A stretch of DNA of 64,000 nt, from assembly GCA_900546395.1 (NCBI GenBank), contig URDD01000002.1, positions 23,560-87,559 on the forward strand, in the 5' to 3' direction. The notes below the pieces were generated by a model, which did no database searches, was not told the DNA's origin, and saw nothing but the letters and a program-made list of their open reading frames with translations. Origin of the DNA: an uncultured Bacteroidales bacterium (GTDB lineage: Bacteria > Bacteroidota > Bacteroidia > Bacteroidales > UBA932). This document shows, piece by piece, positions 1 to 8,416 of this stretch; position 1 is the first letter of the stretch, and every line of letters starts with the position of its first letter. Both the position numbers and the translations under genes were made by a program.

Positions 1-1
1 T

Positions 2-400
2 GTATATTCAGGCGACTATGAGCGTGCTATAGAACTTCTCCAGGATGTGGAGCTGCCAGAGGCCCGCTACAACCTCGGACTTCTCAAAGCCCGTCAGCGC
101 AGATTACAGGAGGCATACGAACTCCTGCTGCCTTTCGGAGATGTGAACAGCGCTGTGTGTGCTCTCAGCATAAACAGAAACGCAGAGGCCTGGAATATTA
201 TGGATAGCTGTGATGACATGCGTCCTGTAGCGGAATATGTGCGTTCTATGGCAGCGGCACGTCTGGATGAGGCCAGCGCTTTCTTCATGCACATAGAAAA
301 GGCTTGTGTTGACAGCAAACTGCGGGAACGTGCCCAGACAGAGCCTGATTTTGATAAGTACAGGTCTGGAGAACGGTTCGTCAACGCATTTAACCACTAA
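2..400 (+). CDS. C-terminal part of a TPR-like protein of a fimbria operon (5' end outside window)
   Basis: The reading frame is open from base 2, so the gene starts upstream and only its last 132 codons are visible. The fragment is helical and TPR-like: a segment around ERAIELLQDVELPEARYNLG is followed by ARQRRLQEAYELLLPFGD. It ends 12 bases before the Mfa2-like gene and is in the same orientation, so it very probably belongs to the same operon. In Bacteroidales fimbrial operons a large outer-membrane protein (DUF3868 or OmpA/TPR type) often precedes the anchor gene. That identity is inference from position and from the helical repeats; no diagnostic motif is visible here. Confidence 0.6.
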   Translation, partial: VYSGDYERAIELLQDVELPEARYNLGLLKARQRRLQEAYELLLPFGDVNSAVCALSINRNAEAWNIMDSCDDMRPVAEYVRSMAAARLDEASAFFMHIEKACVDSKLRERAQTEPDFDKYRSGERFVNAFNH

Positions 401-412
401 ACAGGAGTGATG

Positions 413-1318
413 ATGGAGATAAGAAACAGCATATATTTTCCGCTTGTCTGCGCTTTGGCGCTTTCAGCAAGTTCCTGTATCAGAGATGAGATATTGCCTT
501 GTCCTCCTCTGTCGGTCAGGGTGGAGGTGACGGACAAGAATTATTTCAATGTCCATGAAACAGCTCTTGAAGAGCCTGTGGATGAGAATCTTCCTTTTGC
601 AGGATATATCTCATCTCTGCGCTATACCTTGAAAAATATAGCTACTGGGGACGTCGTGGAGCGGAAGGATGTCAGGAATTTCACTTCCAGTGAAAAATTG
701 TTCCGGATTGACTTCTGTGATACACTTCCTCACGGGACATACGTACTGACAGTCTTTGCAGACGGACGGACAGAAAAGCCTCTTATGTTTGATGAAACAG
801 GCGAAAACCTGAAACTTCATCCTGACAGTTCCGAGGGCGGTGATACATATCTTACCACAGATACTCTGGTATATGATGCCTGGAGTTACGACTATGCTGT
901 CGGGCTGGAAAGGGTCAAGGGGAAGCTTCTTGTGCTTATGGAAAACCTTCCGTCAGACTGTGCCGTGGCTGATCACTCTGTAAAGGGCCTTTATGACCAT
1001 GTCACTCCTTCGTTTATTTATAAGGGTCAGTCAGCGGTAATGAAATCCTTATCTGTATCAGAGCAGGATCATGCCAGTGTCCTTTCTGGTACTTTGCTTT
1101 CTCCTTCTGCCGGTGGCGGTGAGTCAGTATTTTCACTTTCCCTGAAGGACAATGCCGGTTCTGTATTGCCGGGACCTCATGATTCAGCTGTCAAAGTAAG
1201 TATAAGACGCAATGAACTGACTCTTCTGCGCTATTCATACGGCTCCGGTGGAAAGCTTGTCATCAGCCTGTATGTCAACGACCATTGGGAGGTCGTACAT
1301 GGAATGGAAATAGATTGA
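413..1318 (+). CDS. FimB/Mfa2-type fimbrial anchor lipoprotein
   Basis: About 300 residues with a lipoprotein signal peptide (hydrophobic stretch ending LSASSC, Cys about residue 22). The next segment, PCPPLSVRVEVTDKNYFN, resembles the start of Mfa2/FimB-family subunits, which anchor type V pili to the outer membrane and limit fimbria length. GTG 407, ATG 410 and ATG 413 are all in frame. An AGGAG at 403-407 is best spaced from ATG 413, which I chose. The last 14 residues (VNDHWEVVHGMEID) nearly match the end of the next gene, suggesting a shared strand used in subunit joining. It is followed within 60 bases by the main fimbrillin. Mfa2-type anchor is more likely than major subunit because of length and gene order. 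Confidence 0.75.
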   Translation: MEIRNSIYFPLVCALALSASSCIRDEILPCPPLSVRVEVTDKNYFNVHETALEEPVDENLPFAGYISSLRYTLKNIATGDVVERKDVRNFTSSEKLFRIDFCDTLPHGTYVLTVFADGRTEKPLMFDETGENLKLHPDSSEGGDTYLTTDTLVYDAWSYDYAVGLERVKGKLLVLMENLPSDCAVADHSVKGLYDHVTPSFIYKGQSAVMKSLSVSEQDHASVLSGTLLSPSAGGGESVFSLSLKDNAGSVLPGPHDSAVKVSIRRNELTLLRYSYGSGGKLVISLYVNDHWEVVHGMEID

Positions 1319-1378
1319 TTTATAATAATTTATTACAGTAATATTGTTTTTTAATGTTTAACTAAACAAACAAGTAAG

Positions 1379-2665
1379 ATGAAAAAAAGTAATCTTTTTT
1401 GGGCAATGGCTGCCGGTGTATTGGCATTCAGCGCCTGCAGTAAGACAGAAAGCGGTATTGTACCGGAGAGTGACGGAGCAGCACAGCAGATTGTGCTCCA
1501 GGTAGCAAACGGTGGCGACCTTACCACCCGTGCCGGCCGTCCTATGTACGGCAGTGAAGCAAAGCAGACTATTGAGAATGTGAAACTCATCATCTGTGAT
1601 GCTTCAAATCAGGTAGTATATGCTGAAGATATTGCAAGCTGGAACACAGATCAGGTTTCAACTCCATATAGTACCGGTGGACACGGAAGAGAGAAAGTCG
1701 TAGAACTCAAAGGTGAAAACAAATTGCCAGGAGATGCAACCTATACAGTGTATGCCATCGGTTATCACTCAAGTTCAGACTATACAAACATCAATGATGC
1801 TGTCGTAAATATCCGGAAAGGTGGCACATTCAATGAGAATGTGAAACTTACTCTTAATCAGGCTGCCGGAAATAAAATCGGTGAGGAGATTTTTGCAGGT
1901 TCTGTTAAAATCACAACCAAAACAGGCAAAGGTTTCAAGACACCTGTTGTCCTTAACCGTCAGGTAGCAGGTGTTTTCGGATATGTTCATGAAATTCCGT
2001 TCTTTGAAGGCGCAACTAACCTGAAGCTCGTAGCTTCCGCAAGAAATACCGGACTCGTTCTCGGACATTTTGCAAATGAGCAGATTGCAACCAATGGTGG
2101 TGCAGCAAATGTGAATTATGTTATCAACGGAGAAACTCCTGCTGATGATAAAGTTCTTTTTGATATCAAACTGTCAGACTGGTTTTCAGAGATTAAGGCT
2201 GGTGAAAACGGAATGATTGATACTGTCGGTACCTGGAAAAACCCTTACGCTGCAGAAGCAAACTTCAAGAGAGGTTCCGTATTCGGAGGTAATTTCGTGA
2301 TTCCTTTCGCAAAGGCTTCCGGCAATACTCTTGTACTCCAGCTTACAAAGGGGACTGAAGTGTTGAGAGAGTGGATTGTAAAACTTCCTGCTGGAGACGA
2401 GCAGCTTAAAGAGCACGATTTGTTGACTTGGAAAACTGACAACTTTGCATCATCAAAGAATACTGACGTTAGCAAGGTATATAACATCGTACGCAACCAC
2501 CTTTATGGAATCGGTACAAGAAATGAGGATAAGCCAGTAGATCCTGACAAGCCAAATCCGGAACCAACTGATCCTGACGAGCCGGAGTCACTTAACAACA
2601 AGCATGAACTTGTACTCCAGGTTAATGACAACTGGGAGGTTATCCACAAGATGGAACTTGAATAA
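1379..2665 (+). CDS. Mfa1-family fimbria major subunit (fimbrillin) lipoprotein
   Basis: 428 residues. The signal peptide ends LAFSACSK with the lipobox Cys near residue 20, and a TTRAG segment after the N-terminal strand offers a possible Arg-protease maturation site, as known for type V pilins. The body is the beta-rich fimbrillin type (for example NVKLIICDASNQVVYAED early on). A Pro/Asp-rich linker (DKPVDPDKPNPEPTDPDEPE, about residues 383-403) separates the body from a final strand VNDNWEVIHKMELE, which resembles the end of the anchor gene. In known type V pili the C-terminal strand is donated into the neighbouring subunit. Two terminators directly downstream fit a highly expressed major subunit. 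The family is clear; major versus minor role is inferred from order and terminators. Confidence 0.78.
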   Translation: MKKSNLFWAMAAGVLAFSACSKTESGIVPESDGAAQQIVLQVANGGDLTTRAGRPMYGSEAKQTIENVKLIICDASNQVVYAEDIASWNTDQVSTPYSTGGHGREKVVELKGENKLPGDATYTVYAIGYHSSSDYTNINDAVVNIRKGGTFNENVKLTLNQAAGNKIGEEIFAGSVKITTKTGKGFKTPVVLNRQVAGVFGYVHEIPFFEGATNLKLVASARNTGLVLGHFANEQIATNGGAANVNYVINGETPADDKVLFDIKLSDWFSEIKAGENGMIDTVGTWKNPYAAEANFKRGSVFGGNFVIPFAKASGNTLVLQLTKGTEVLREWIVKLPAGDEQLKEHDLLTWKTDNFASSKNTDVSKVYNIVRNHLYGIGTRNEDKPVDPDKPNPEPTDPDEPESLNNKHELVLQVNDNWEVIHKMELE

Positions 2666-2703
2666 AGATTTTTAAAGCCTTGTTTTCAAGGTAATATGTT
2701 CTT

Positions 2704-2736
2704 GGGGTGGCAGGAGTCGCCTGCCGCCCTGTTTTT
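2704..2736 (+). terminator. Strong intrinsic terminator after the major fimbrillin
   Basis: GGGTGGCAGG at 2705-2714 pairs with CCTGCCGCCC at 2720-2729 (ten pairs, one of them G-T) around a five-base loop. It is followed by TGTTTTT. It begins about 40 bases after the fimbrillin stop codon. Confidence 0.85.
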
Positions 2737-2737
2737 A

Positions 2738-2763
2738 AATGCTGCCAGAACAGCATTTTTTTA
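2738..2763 (+). terminator. Second intrinsic terminator, back to back with the first
   Basis: AATGCTG at 2738-2744 pairs with CAGCATT at 2751-2757 around a six-base loop and is followed by a T run. With the hairpin at 2704-2736 it forms a double stop between the main fimbrillin and the accessory genes. No consensus TAnnTTTG box is visible before the next start at 2795, so downstream genes probably depend on read-through. Confidence 0.75.
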
Positions 2764-2794
2764 CTGATAATCAGCCTCGGTCAAAATCAGAAAT

Positions 2795-5700
2795 ATGAAA
2801 AGATATTCATCACGACTTCAGTATCTCGTAAATAATTTGTATAAGGTATGTGCAGGGACATCATTTCTCTGGGCGCTTCTCTTTTCCTCTTGTGTGGGAG
2901 AAGAAATGCTTGAGCCTGTCCATGAGCCTGAAGCTCCTACCAGAGCTACATTGACTGTCGAGAAACCAGGAGGTCTGATCCAGCAGGCTGACGGTACCTG
3001 GAAAGCGGAGAACTGCCGCGTGCCTCTCGTGGGTTCCGGGTGCATAGTGAACGATATTTTCAAACAGGTGGATGTAATATCCGGCGGTTCTGAAAAAATC
3101 GGAAATATTACAGACCTTGACCTTAAGAATCATTACACCGTTCCTGTGGCGGTGGAGGCCAAGCTTATCTACACTCCTATCACTTCTGTAAAGGATCTTC
3201 ACAGGGTGTATGACAAGGGTCAGAAAGTCGGATTTGTCTATAAGGACAACAGCGAAGGAGGTGCAAGTCTTCTTGACGTAAAATTGCTTAAAGGACTGAC
3301 CCTCACTACATATTTAAAAGGCGTAAGACAGGAAAGTTCAATATCGGACACAGGCTCAAGTGTCCTCACTCTTGACTTGCTCTCTCTTAACAGTAACAGC
3401 AATATTGAAAACAGGGTAATATCCTTTGATGCAACCAGGCCTTTCGATGAAGTAGTGCTTGGAATCACAGGTGTGGACTTAACGGCATTGACCAACATTT
3501 CATTGTCAGTGAAATATGCTTTTGTGGGAGAAAACCCTGAAATCAGAGCTACATCAGAGGCGGACTTCAAATACTTCTGGACCGGAGGTTCTCCTGTTGT
3601 GGCAGATAATAATATTGCAGGAGAAAACAATATAACAGATAGCGACCCTACAAATTCAGCTCTGTTTACATCAGAAATCGGTTTTGCTTCTTATGCAATT
3701 GTCAATCTGAAGAAAGAAATGCCGGTAGGGTCAGAAGTCGGTTTTTGTTACAAAGTAGGAAAACTCATTGACTTGAGTGTCTTTGGTACGGATAATCCTA
3801 AACTTACCACATACAGCAGTAATGGAAAAGAACTTGAATCATCGGAGCCGGCAAAGTCACTTTTAAGTTTGGGTCTGATAGGTGGGAATGGAGAAAAGAT
3901 ATTTACCAACATAGAAATAAAAGAACCGTGCAGTCAAATAGAATTTCAGCATCCGCGAAAACTTCTTGATTTAGGAGGTATGTCTGTTTTCTATGCCTAC
4001 GTCCGTGAGGGTGTGAAACTTGATCCGGCAAACGAGTTTACATTCGGAAACGACACCACTTACAGCAATTCATACAGGCTTCCGAAATCTGAAAAAGGCA
4101 CAGTACAATATCAGGTATTGTACTCTCCTTATGGAAGCAATCCTGCAGTGTCGCAGTTGGGCGGAACACAGATGCTTGACGGCATGACACACGACGGAGC
4201 CTACCGTATCCAGGCTCTCTATACCAGCAATACAGACGGCCGGCAGGTGAGCCATATTGCTACTATATATAGAAAATCAGAGTCCCGCAAAGAGGGAAAC
4301 ATATATATAACGGCACGTTCTCATGGGGCATACGCCGCTGAACCTATAGGATGGCACGGCTCGCTGCTGAGTCTGTTCAAAGGCAGCAACAATCTCAATA
4401 ATGTGGTTGACAACCAGTTGGACAATTATGCCGTCGCATATAATCTTTTATCTCTTCTTGAATGGTCGCCGGTCGCATCATTCAAGTTAAATACTCCGGT
4501 AGGTGGTGACGGTGAGGTCAGGACAGGCTTTGTCGTCAAGAGCAATACACATCTTCTTGACCTGACGGCTCTCAGCTATTTCAAGATAAAACTATATAGC
4601 GGAAGCTCCCTGGTCTACGAATCCGCTTCGTCAGGAAACTCTACCGTAAAGCTCGGGCTTTTGGGCTATGACCGCAGCAAGGTCCGCCTGAGCGCACTTA
4701 CTGACCAGTCGTTTGACCGAATGGAACTTTGGGCAAAAGGGGCAGCTACTCTTATGGAAAGCATCCGTATATACAATGTCTTCTACGAAGACAGTGCCTG
4801 TGATGCCACTTCGGAAGTGGGCGGCGGATTTGAACTGATGACCAATATCAAGGACAATCTGATTATTGATTACGAGAACACCAAACTTGCCGGTCTTCTG
4901 GCGGTAGGACAGAAGGCAACTGAACTTGGCAATATGCTGGACGGAAGCATCCGTTCCGGAACGCTTCTGCAGTCAACCGCTGATATCGGGTCAGTCAAGA
5001 TTTCTCTTTCTTTTGACAAGCGTCCGGCCGGACAGCCTGTAGGAATAATATTGGGAGAAATGCCGAATCTTCTGAATGTAAATTTGGTGAAAATAGGTAA
5101 TCTTAAGGTCTTCAGCGGAGACAATCCAGAGCCTGTCGCATCTACCAAAAAACTGGAAGATTTGAAGATTTTGGGAGCGGACCTGATTTCCCATGGCGGC
5201 CGCACTTATATGGAGGTGACTCCTGATACGGAATACGACAGGGTGGAATTTGCCTTTGGAGGTGTGGAGCTTTTGTCAAACTCCAAGGTATGCGGAGTAT
5301 ATTGCCGCAATGTTGAAAATGACAGGGGAGCAGGAGACGGCCAGCTGACGGTCAATGACGGCACTTACCGTACCTGTTTCGGCTCTCCTTTGAAAATAAG
5401 TTACAAATCCACTTCGCTGGCATCAGGAACCAAGCTCAGTCTTTATTGTGAGGACATAGCTGACAATACTGTTTTCCATCGTGTGGAGGCTGCTCTTGAT
5501 GATACGGAGAAGGCAGTAGTGATTCCGGCCGGGGCTTTGCCGGTGGGCAGATATAATGTGAAAATATACAGTATGGAAGGAGTTCCTCTCAGCGGAAAGT
5601 CCAATATTGTTGCCATAATACATCCGAGACTTACCCAGTGGAAGACTTCTGCCGCCACTAAAGACTGGAATGAGTGGAACAACTGGAGTGAAGGCAGTCC

Positions 5701-7024
5701 GTGGAAGTGTACTGACGTGATAATCCCTTCAGGTGCAGCCATATATCCTGAACTGTCAGGAACAGAGAACTTCTGCCGTAACATTTATTTCAAGAGCGGG
5801 GCAGAGGTCGTAGGTACTTCTCATCTCACATATGGAGGAAAGGCTTTTGTAGATATGGCTCTCCAAGGCGGACGTAACTATATGATTTCTGCTCCTCTGC
5901 AGGAAACATTTACCGGAGACATGTTTATCAATCCTGTCGGCAGCAATCTTGCTTTCACTCCTTTTGACAGCAAGAACTATCCTGAGATGCGTCATTCGCC
6001 TGTAGTCTATCAGCGTTTCTGGAGCCGTGAAGCCACTGAAAAAATCGTAGGGCAGGACGGTGCTCTGGCAGGAGTGGAAGTAGGTGCGGCCCAGTGGTCT
6101 CAGGAGTTCAATGCAGTGGCTGCGGAATATGATTATGCCCAGGGATTTTCACTCAGGGCAGGAGATGCCAATGATTTCAGAGGATATACTTTCTGTTTCC
6201 CTAAAGTACATACAGGGTATCATTACTGGACGCCGGAAGGAGTCATGACCGGACATAGAGACACGGTAGCAAGGACGTCGGCATCTGTCGGGAAGCTTAA
6301 TCACCTTAATGCTTCGGTAACTCTTACCAATAAGGGTGGCAAGACTTTTATAATGGGAAACCCTCTGATGTGTCATTTGGATGTAGCAAAATTCCTGCAG
6401 GCAAATACCGGGGTTTCGCACATCCTTACATACGACGGGAACACATTCAATCCGACTATAAGTATTGACGGACAACTGGTTTCGAGTCAGACCCAGGCAG
6501 GACTCAAAATTGCTCCCATGGAAGCTTTTTTTGTCGTCGCAGTGACTGCGGAAAATAGCCTCAGTGTAAATCTTAATGAAGGAATGTTCTGCCAGAAGTC
6601 CGGTACTTCATCTGTGAGGGGGACCTCGCTTCCTGTGCTGAGGATTACGGCGGCTGCCGGCGGAAGCGTATCGTCATGCGTGGTGGTGAAGTCTGCCGGG
6701 GCATCAGATGCCTTGCGTGGCGGCGAGGATGTATTTATGATGACTGATGGTGCCGTTGCTTCACCGGTATCTGTATTTACTCTGGCTCCGGGTAGCGGAA
6801 GGGCTCTTTCCCTCCAGCAGATGGGTGGTCTGAGGAAAATTCCGCTGGGATTCCTTAGGGGAAATGCAGGTCCTGTCACTTTGCTGTTCGATGCTGCAGG
6901 AGGGGAGTGGGACAGCTGGGTGCTTGAGGATACCCTCTCCGGAAAACAATATCCATTGAGAGGAGTCGTGGAGCTGGACGGGGTAGAAAACGGCAGCGGA
7001 CGTTTTATTCTGAGGTTATTGTAG
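2795..7024 (+). CDS. Giant modular lipoprotein, probable fimbria accessory/tip or adhesin protein
   Basis: 1409 residues with a lipoprotein signal (FLWALLFSSC, Cys about 33). The N-terminal two thirds contain at least four related beta modules, about residues 139-243, 285-405, 540-665 and 710-837. Each has a VGF/TGF strand, a LLDL-type turn, a TTY or KLYSG strand, a LLxLG strand and a FDxVEL strand. From about residue 940 there is a WNEWNNWSEGSPW segment followed by a beta-solenoid-like region (VIIPSGAAIYPELSG), and the protein ends in another beta domain (GSGRFILRLL). The latter parts resemble domains common in large secreted Bacteroidota proteins. It lies between two fimbrillin genes, so a role on or at the tip of the fimbria is likely. 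No catalytic motif is seen and the function is unknown. Confidence 0.6.
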   Translation: MKRYSSRLQYLVNNLYKVCAGTSFLWALLFSSCVGEEMLEPVHEPEAPTRATLTVEKPGGLIQQADGTWKAENCRVPLVGSGCIVNDIFKQVDVISGGSEKIGNITDLDLKNHYTVPVAVEAKLIYTPITSVKDLHRVYDKGQKVGFVYKDNSEGGASLLDVKLLKGLTLTTYLKGVRQESSISDTGSSVLTLDLLSLNSNSNIENRVISFDATRPFDEVVLGITGVDLTALTNISLSVKYAFVGENPEIRATSEADFKYFWTGGSPVVADNNIAGENNITDSDPTNSALFTSEIGFASYAIVNLKKEMPVGSEVGFCYKVGKLIDLSVFGTDNPKLTTYSSNGKELESSEPAKSLLSLGLIGGNGEKIFTNIEIKEPCSQIEFQHPRKLLDLGGMSVFYAYVREGVKLDPANEFTFGNDTTYSNSYRLPKSEKGTVQYQVLYSPYGSNPAVSQLGGTQMLDGMTHDGAYRIQALYTSNTDGRQVSHIATIYRKSESRKEGNIYITARSHGAYAAEPIGWHGSLLSLFKGSNNLNNVVDNQLDNYAVAYNLLSLLEWSPVASFKLNTPVGGDGEVRTGFVVKSNTHLLDLTALSYFKIKLYSGSSLVYESASSGNSTVKLGLLGYDRSKVRLSALTDQSFDRMELWAKGAATLMESIRIYNVFYEDSACDATSEVGGGFELMTNIKDNLIIDYENTKLAGLLAVGQKATELGNMLDGSIRSGTLLQSTADIGSVKISLSFDKRPAGQPVGIILGEMPNLLNVNLVKIGNLKVFSGDNPEPVASTKKLEDLKILGADLISHGGRTYMEVTPDTEYDRVEFAFGGVELLSNSKVCGVYCRNVENDRGAGDGQLTVNDGTYRTCFGSPLKISYKSTSLASGTKLSLYCEDIADNTVFHRVEAALDDTEKAVVIPAGALPVGRYNVKIYSMEGVPLSGKSNIVAIIHPRLTQWKTSAATKDWNEWNNWSEGSPWKCTDVIIPSGAAIYPELSGTENFCRNIYFKSGAEVVGTSHLTYGGKAFVDMALQGGRNYMISAPLQETFTGDMFINPVGSNLAFTPFDSKNYPEMRHSPVVYQRFWSREATEKIVGQDGALAGVEVGAAQWSQEFNAVAAEYDYAQGFSLRAGDANDFRGYTFCFPKVHTGYHYWTPEGVMTGHRDTVARTSASVGKLNHLNASVTLTNKGGKTFIMGNPLMCHLDVAKFLQANTGVSHILTYDGNTFNPTISIDGQLVSSQTQAGLKIAPMEAFFVVAVTAENSLSVNLNEGMFCQKSGTSSVRGTSLPVLRITAAAGGSVSSCVVVKSAGASDALRGGEDVFMMTDGAVASPVSVFTLAPGSGRALSLQQMGGLRKIPLGFLRGNAGPVTLLFDAAGGEWDSWVLEDTLSGKQYPLRGVVELDGVENGSGRFILRLL

Positions 7025-7057
7025 AACTTTGATGACACACCAAAACTTGAAAGACTG

Positions 7058-8389
7058 ATGATGAACAGGAAACTCATATATTGTATTTTGTCAGGAGCAT
7101 TGACTGCTTCGGTACTTGCAGGATGTTCGAAAGATGTACCAAAACAGCAGAATGATGCCGTGGAGCCATGTTCCATTATGCTGGAAGTGAAGGGAAAAAC
7201 TGACACCCGTACTCCGGTTGAGGATCCGGATGATACCAGCAAGAAGGGAAAACAGCATGTGACCAGAATCCAGCTTTATATCTATGAACAAAATGCTGTA
7301 GGAACAGACTTTACATGTGTGGCTTCCGAAGATGTGAAATGGATGCACCTGCAGGGAGCTATGGATGGACTTGAGACGAGAAAGCAGGATTATACTACTG
7401 TATATCAGGATTATAAGGATGGTGTTGATTACAGGTTTGTCGCTATGGGTTTTGATGATACTTTTACCGGTCCGGTTACTGCCCCGGAATTCAAGTGTGA
7501 AAATTCTGTCGCCGCTTATGGAAAGCCTGATGCTGTGGCAAAGGTAGGGGACAAGCTCTCGGCAGGCATGTTTTCACTGCAGGCGGGAGCAGAAGTGTCG
7601 CTGATAGCCAGGTCTGAACTATATGCCGGTGCCCGTACTTTTACAAGGGCTGACTTGAAAAACGGTACGGCATCCAAGTCTCCCATAGAGCTTAAGCGCA
7701 GGGTGGCCGGAGTGCTCGGCTACTTCAAGAACCTTCCGGAGAAAATTGAGAATCGGGATGTCGCAAAGGTCGTGCTCCGTCTCTACGAATCACAGAACAC
7801 CCGGGTAGGATTTCTTCCGATATTGCCGGATGGTGCTGCGCGTCCGGAAGATGTGACAGATGATGATTATATAGACTATATGGTTTCTCCTTATGAAGGA
7901 AATGAGGACGGGAAAGTCATAGCTTCATACCAGGTTCCTGTAACCGGTCCTGAAGCTACATTCAGTCTCTCGGCTTATATGCTGCCGATGGGGGCTTCTG
8001 CTTTAAAGGATGAATGCACAATAGAGCTGGTGATATTGGATGCCATGGGCATCGATCTGGCAAAGAGGCGTGTCCTTTACACTCCGGAGGTCCCTGCCAC
8101 ACGCAACGGAACCGGAATCATAGGTGACGGGAAAAATGCCAGGATGCAATATCCGGTACGTGCAAACCAGTTTTACCGTATAGGTACTTCCAAGGAACCT
8201 GTGGACCTGAGCGGCCAGTCCAGCGATATCTATATTTATATAGACCCTGTGTGGGATGAATATTATGGAGGTACGCTTGACGGTACGGGAAACGGCGGTA
8301 TTGACATAGACAAAGAGTGGGGCTCTCACGACGGAGGCTCCATAGATGTGCCGGTTAAGCCACATAAGCTTTCAGGAATAGTACTATAG
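7058..8389 (+). CDS. Fimbrillin-like lipoprotein (probable minor type V subunit)
   Basis: 443 residues. The signal peptide ends SVLAGCSKD (lipobox Cys about residue 23). A strand SIMLEVKGKTDTRTP followed by VTRIQLYIYEQN matches the general start of Mfa1/FimA-like subunits. The segment KRRVAGVLGYFKNLP parallels NRQVAGVFGYVHEIP of the major subunit, which supports homology. The C-terminal part is Gly/Asp-rich (GGTLDGTGNGGIDID) and lacks the VNDxWEV strand of the major subunit. It starts 33 bases after the giant lipoprotein gene and 27 bases before the next one, so it is in the operon. A minor or tip subunit is the most likely role. Confidence 0.7.
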   Translation: MMNRKLIYCILSGALTASVLAGCSKDVPKQQNDAVEPCSIMLEVKGKTDTRTPVEDPDDTSKKGKQHVTRIQLYIYEQNAVGTDFTCVASEDVKWMHLQGAMDGLETRKQDYTTVYQDYKDGVDYRFVAMGFDDTFTGPVTAPEFKCENSVAAYGKPDAVAKVGDKLSAGMFSLQAGAEVSLIARSELYAGARTFTRADLKNGTASKSPIELKRRVAGVLGYFKNLPEKIENRDVAKVVLRLYESQNTRVGFLPILPDGAARPEDVTDDDYIDYMVSPYEGNEDGKVIASYQVPVTGPEATFSLSAYMLPMGASALKDECTIELVILDAMGIDLAKRRVLYTPEVPATRNGTGIIGDGKNARMQYPVRANQFYRIGTSKEPVDLSGQSSDIYIYIDPVWDEYYGGTLDGTGNGGIDIDKEWGSHDGGSIDVPVKPHKLSGIVL

Positions 8390-8416
8390 TTTGACAATAA
8401 ATAATTTACGTATCGC

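Noticed and set aside
6880..7021. Type IX secretion C-terminal domain on the giant lipoprotein
   Set aside because: The end (GSGRFILRLL) looks similar, but the protein carries a lipobox and no other type IX feature is visible, so export by that route is not claimed.
6487..7242. Open frame of 251 codons on the - strand
   Set aside because: It is antisense to the giant lipoprotein and the following fimbrillin, low in complexity and Ser/Pro-rich; codon bias follows the + strand genes.
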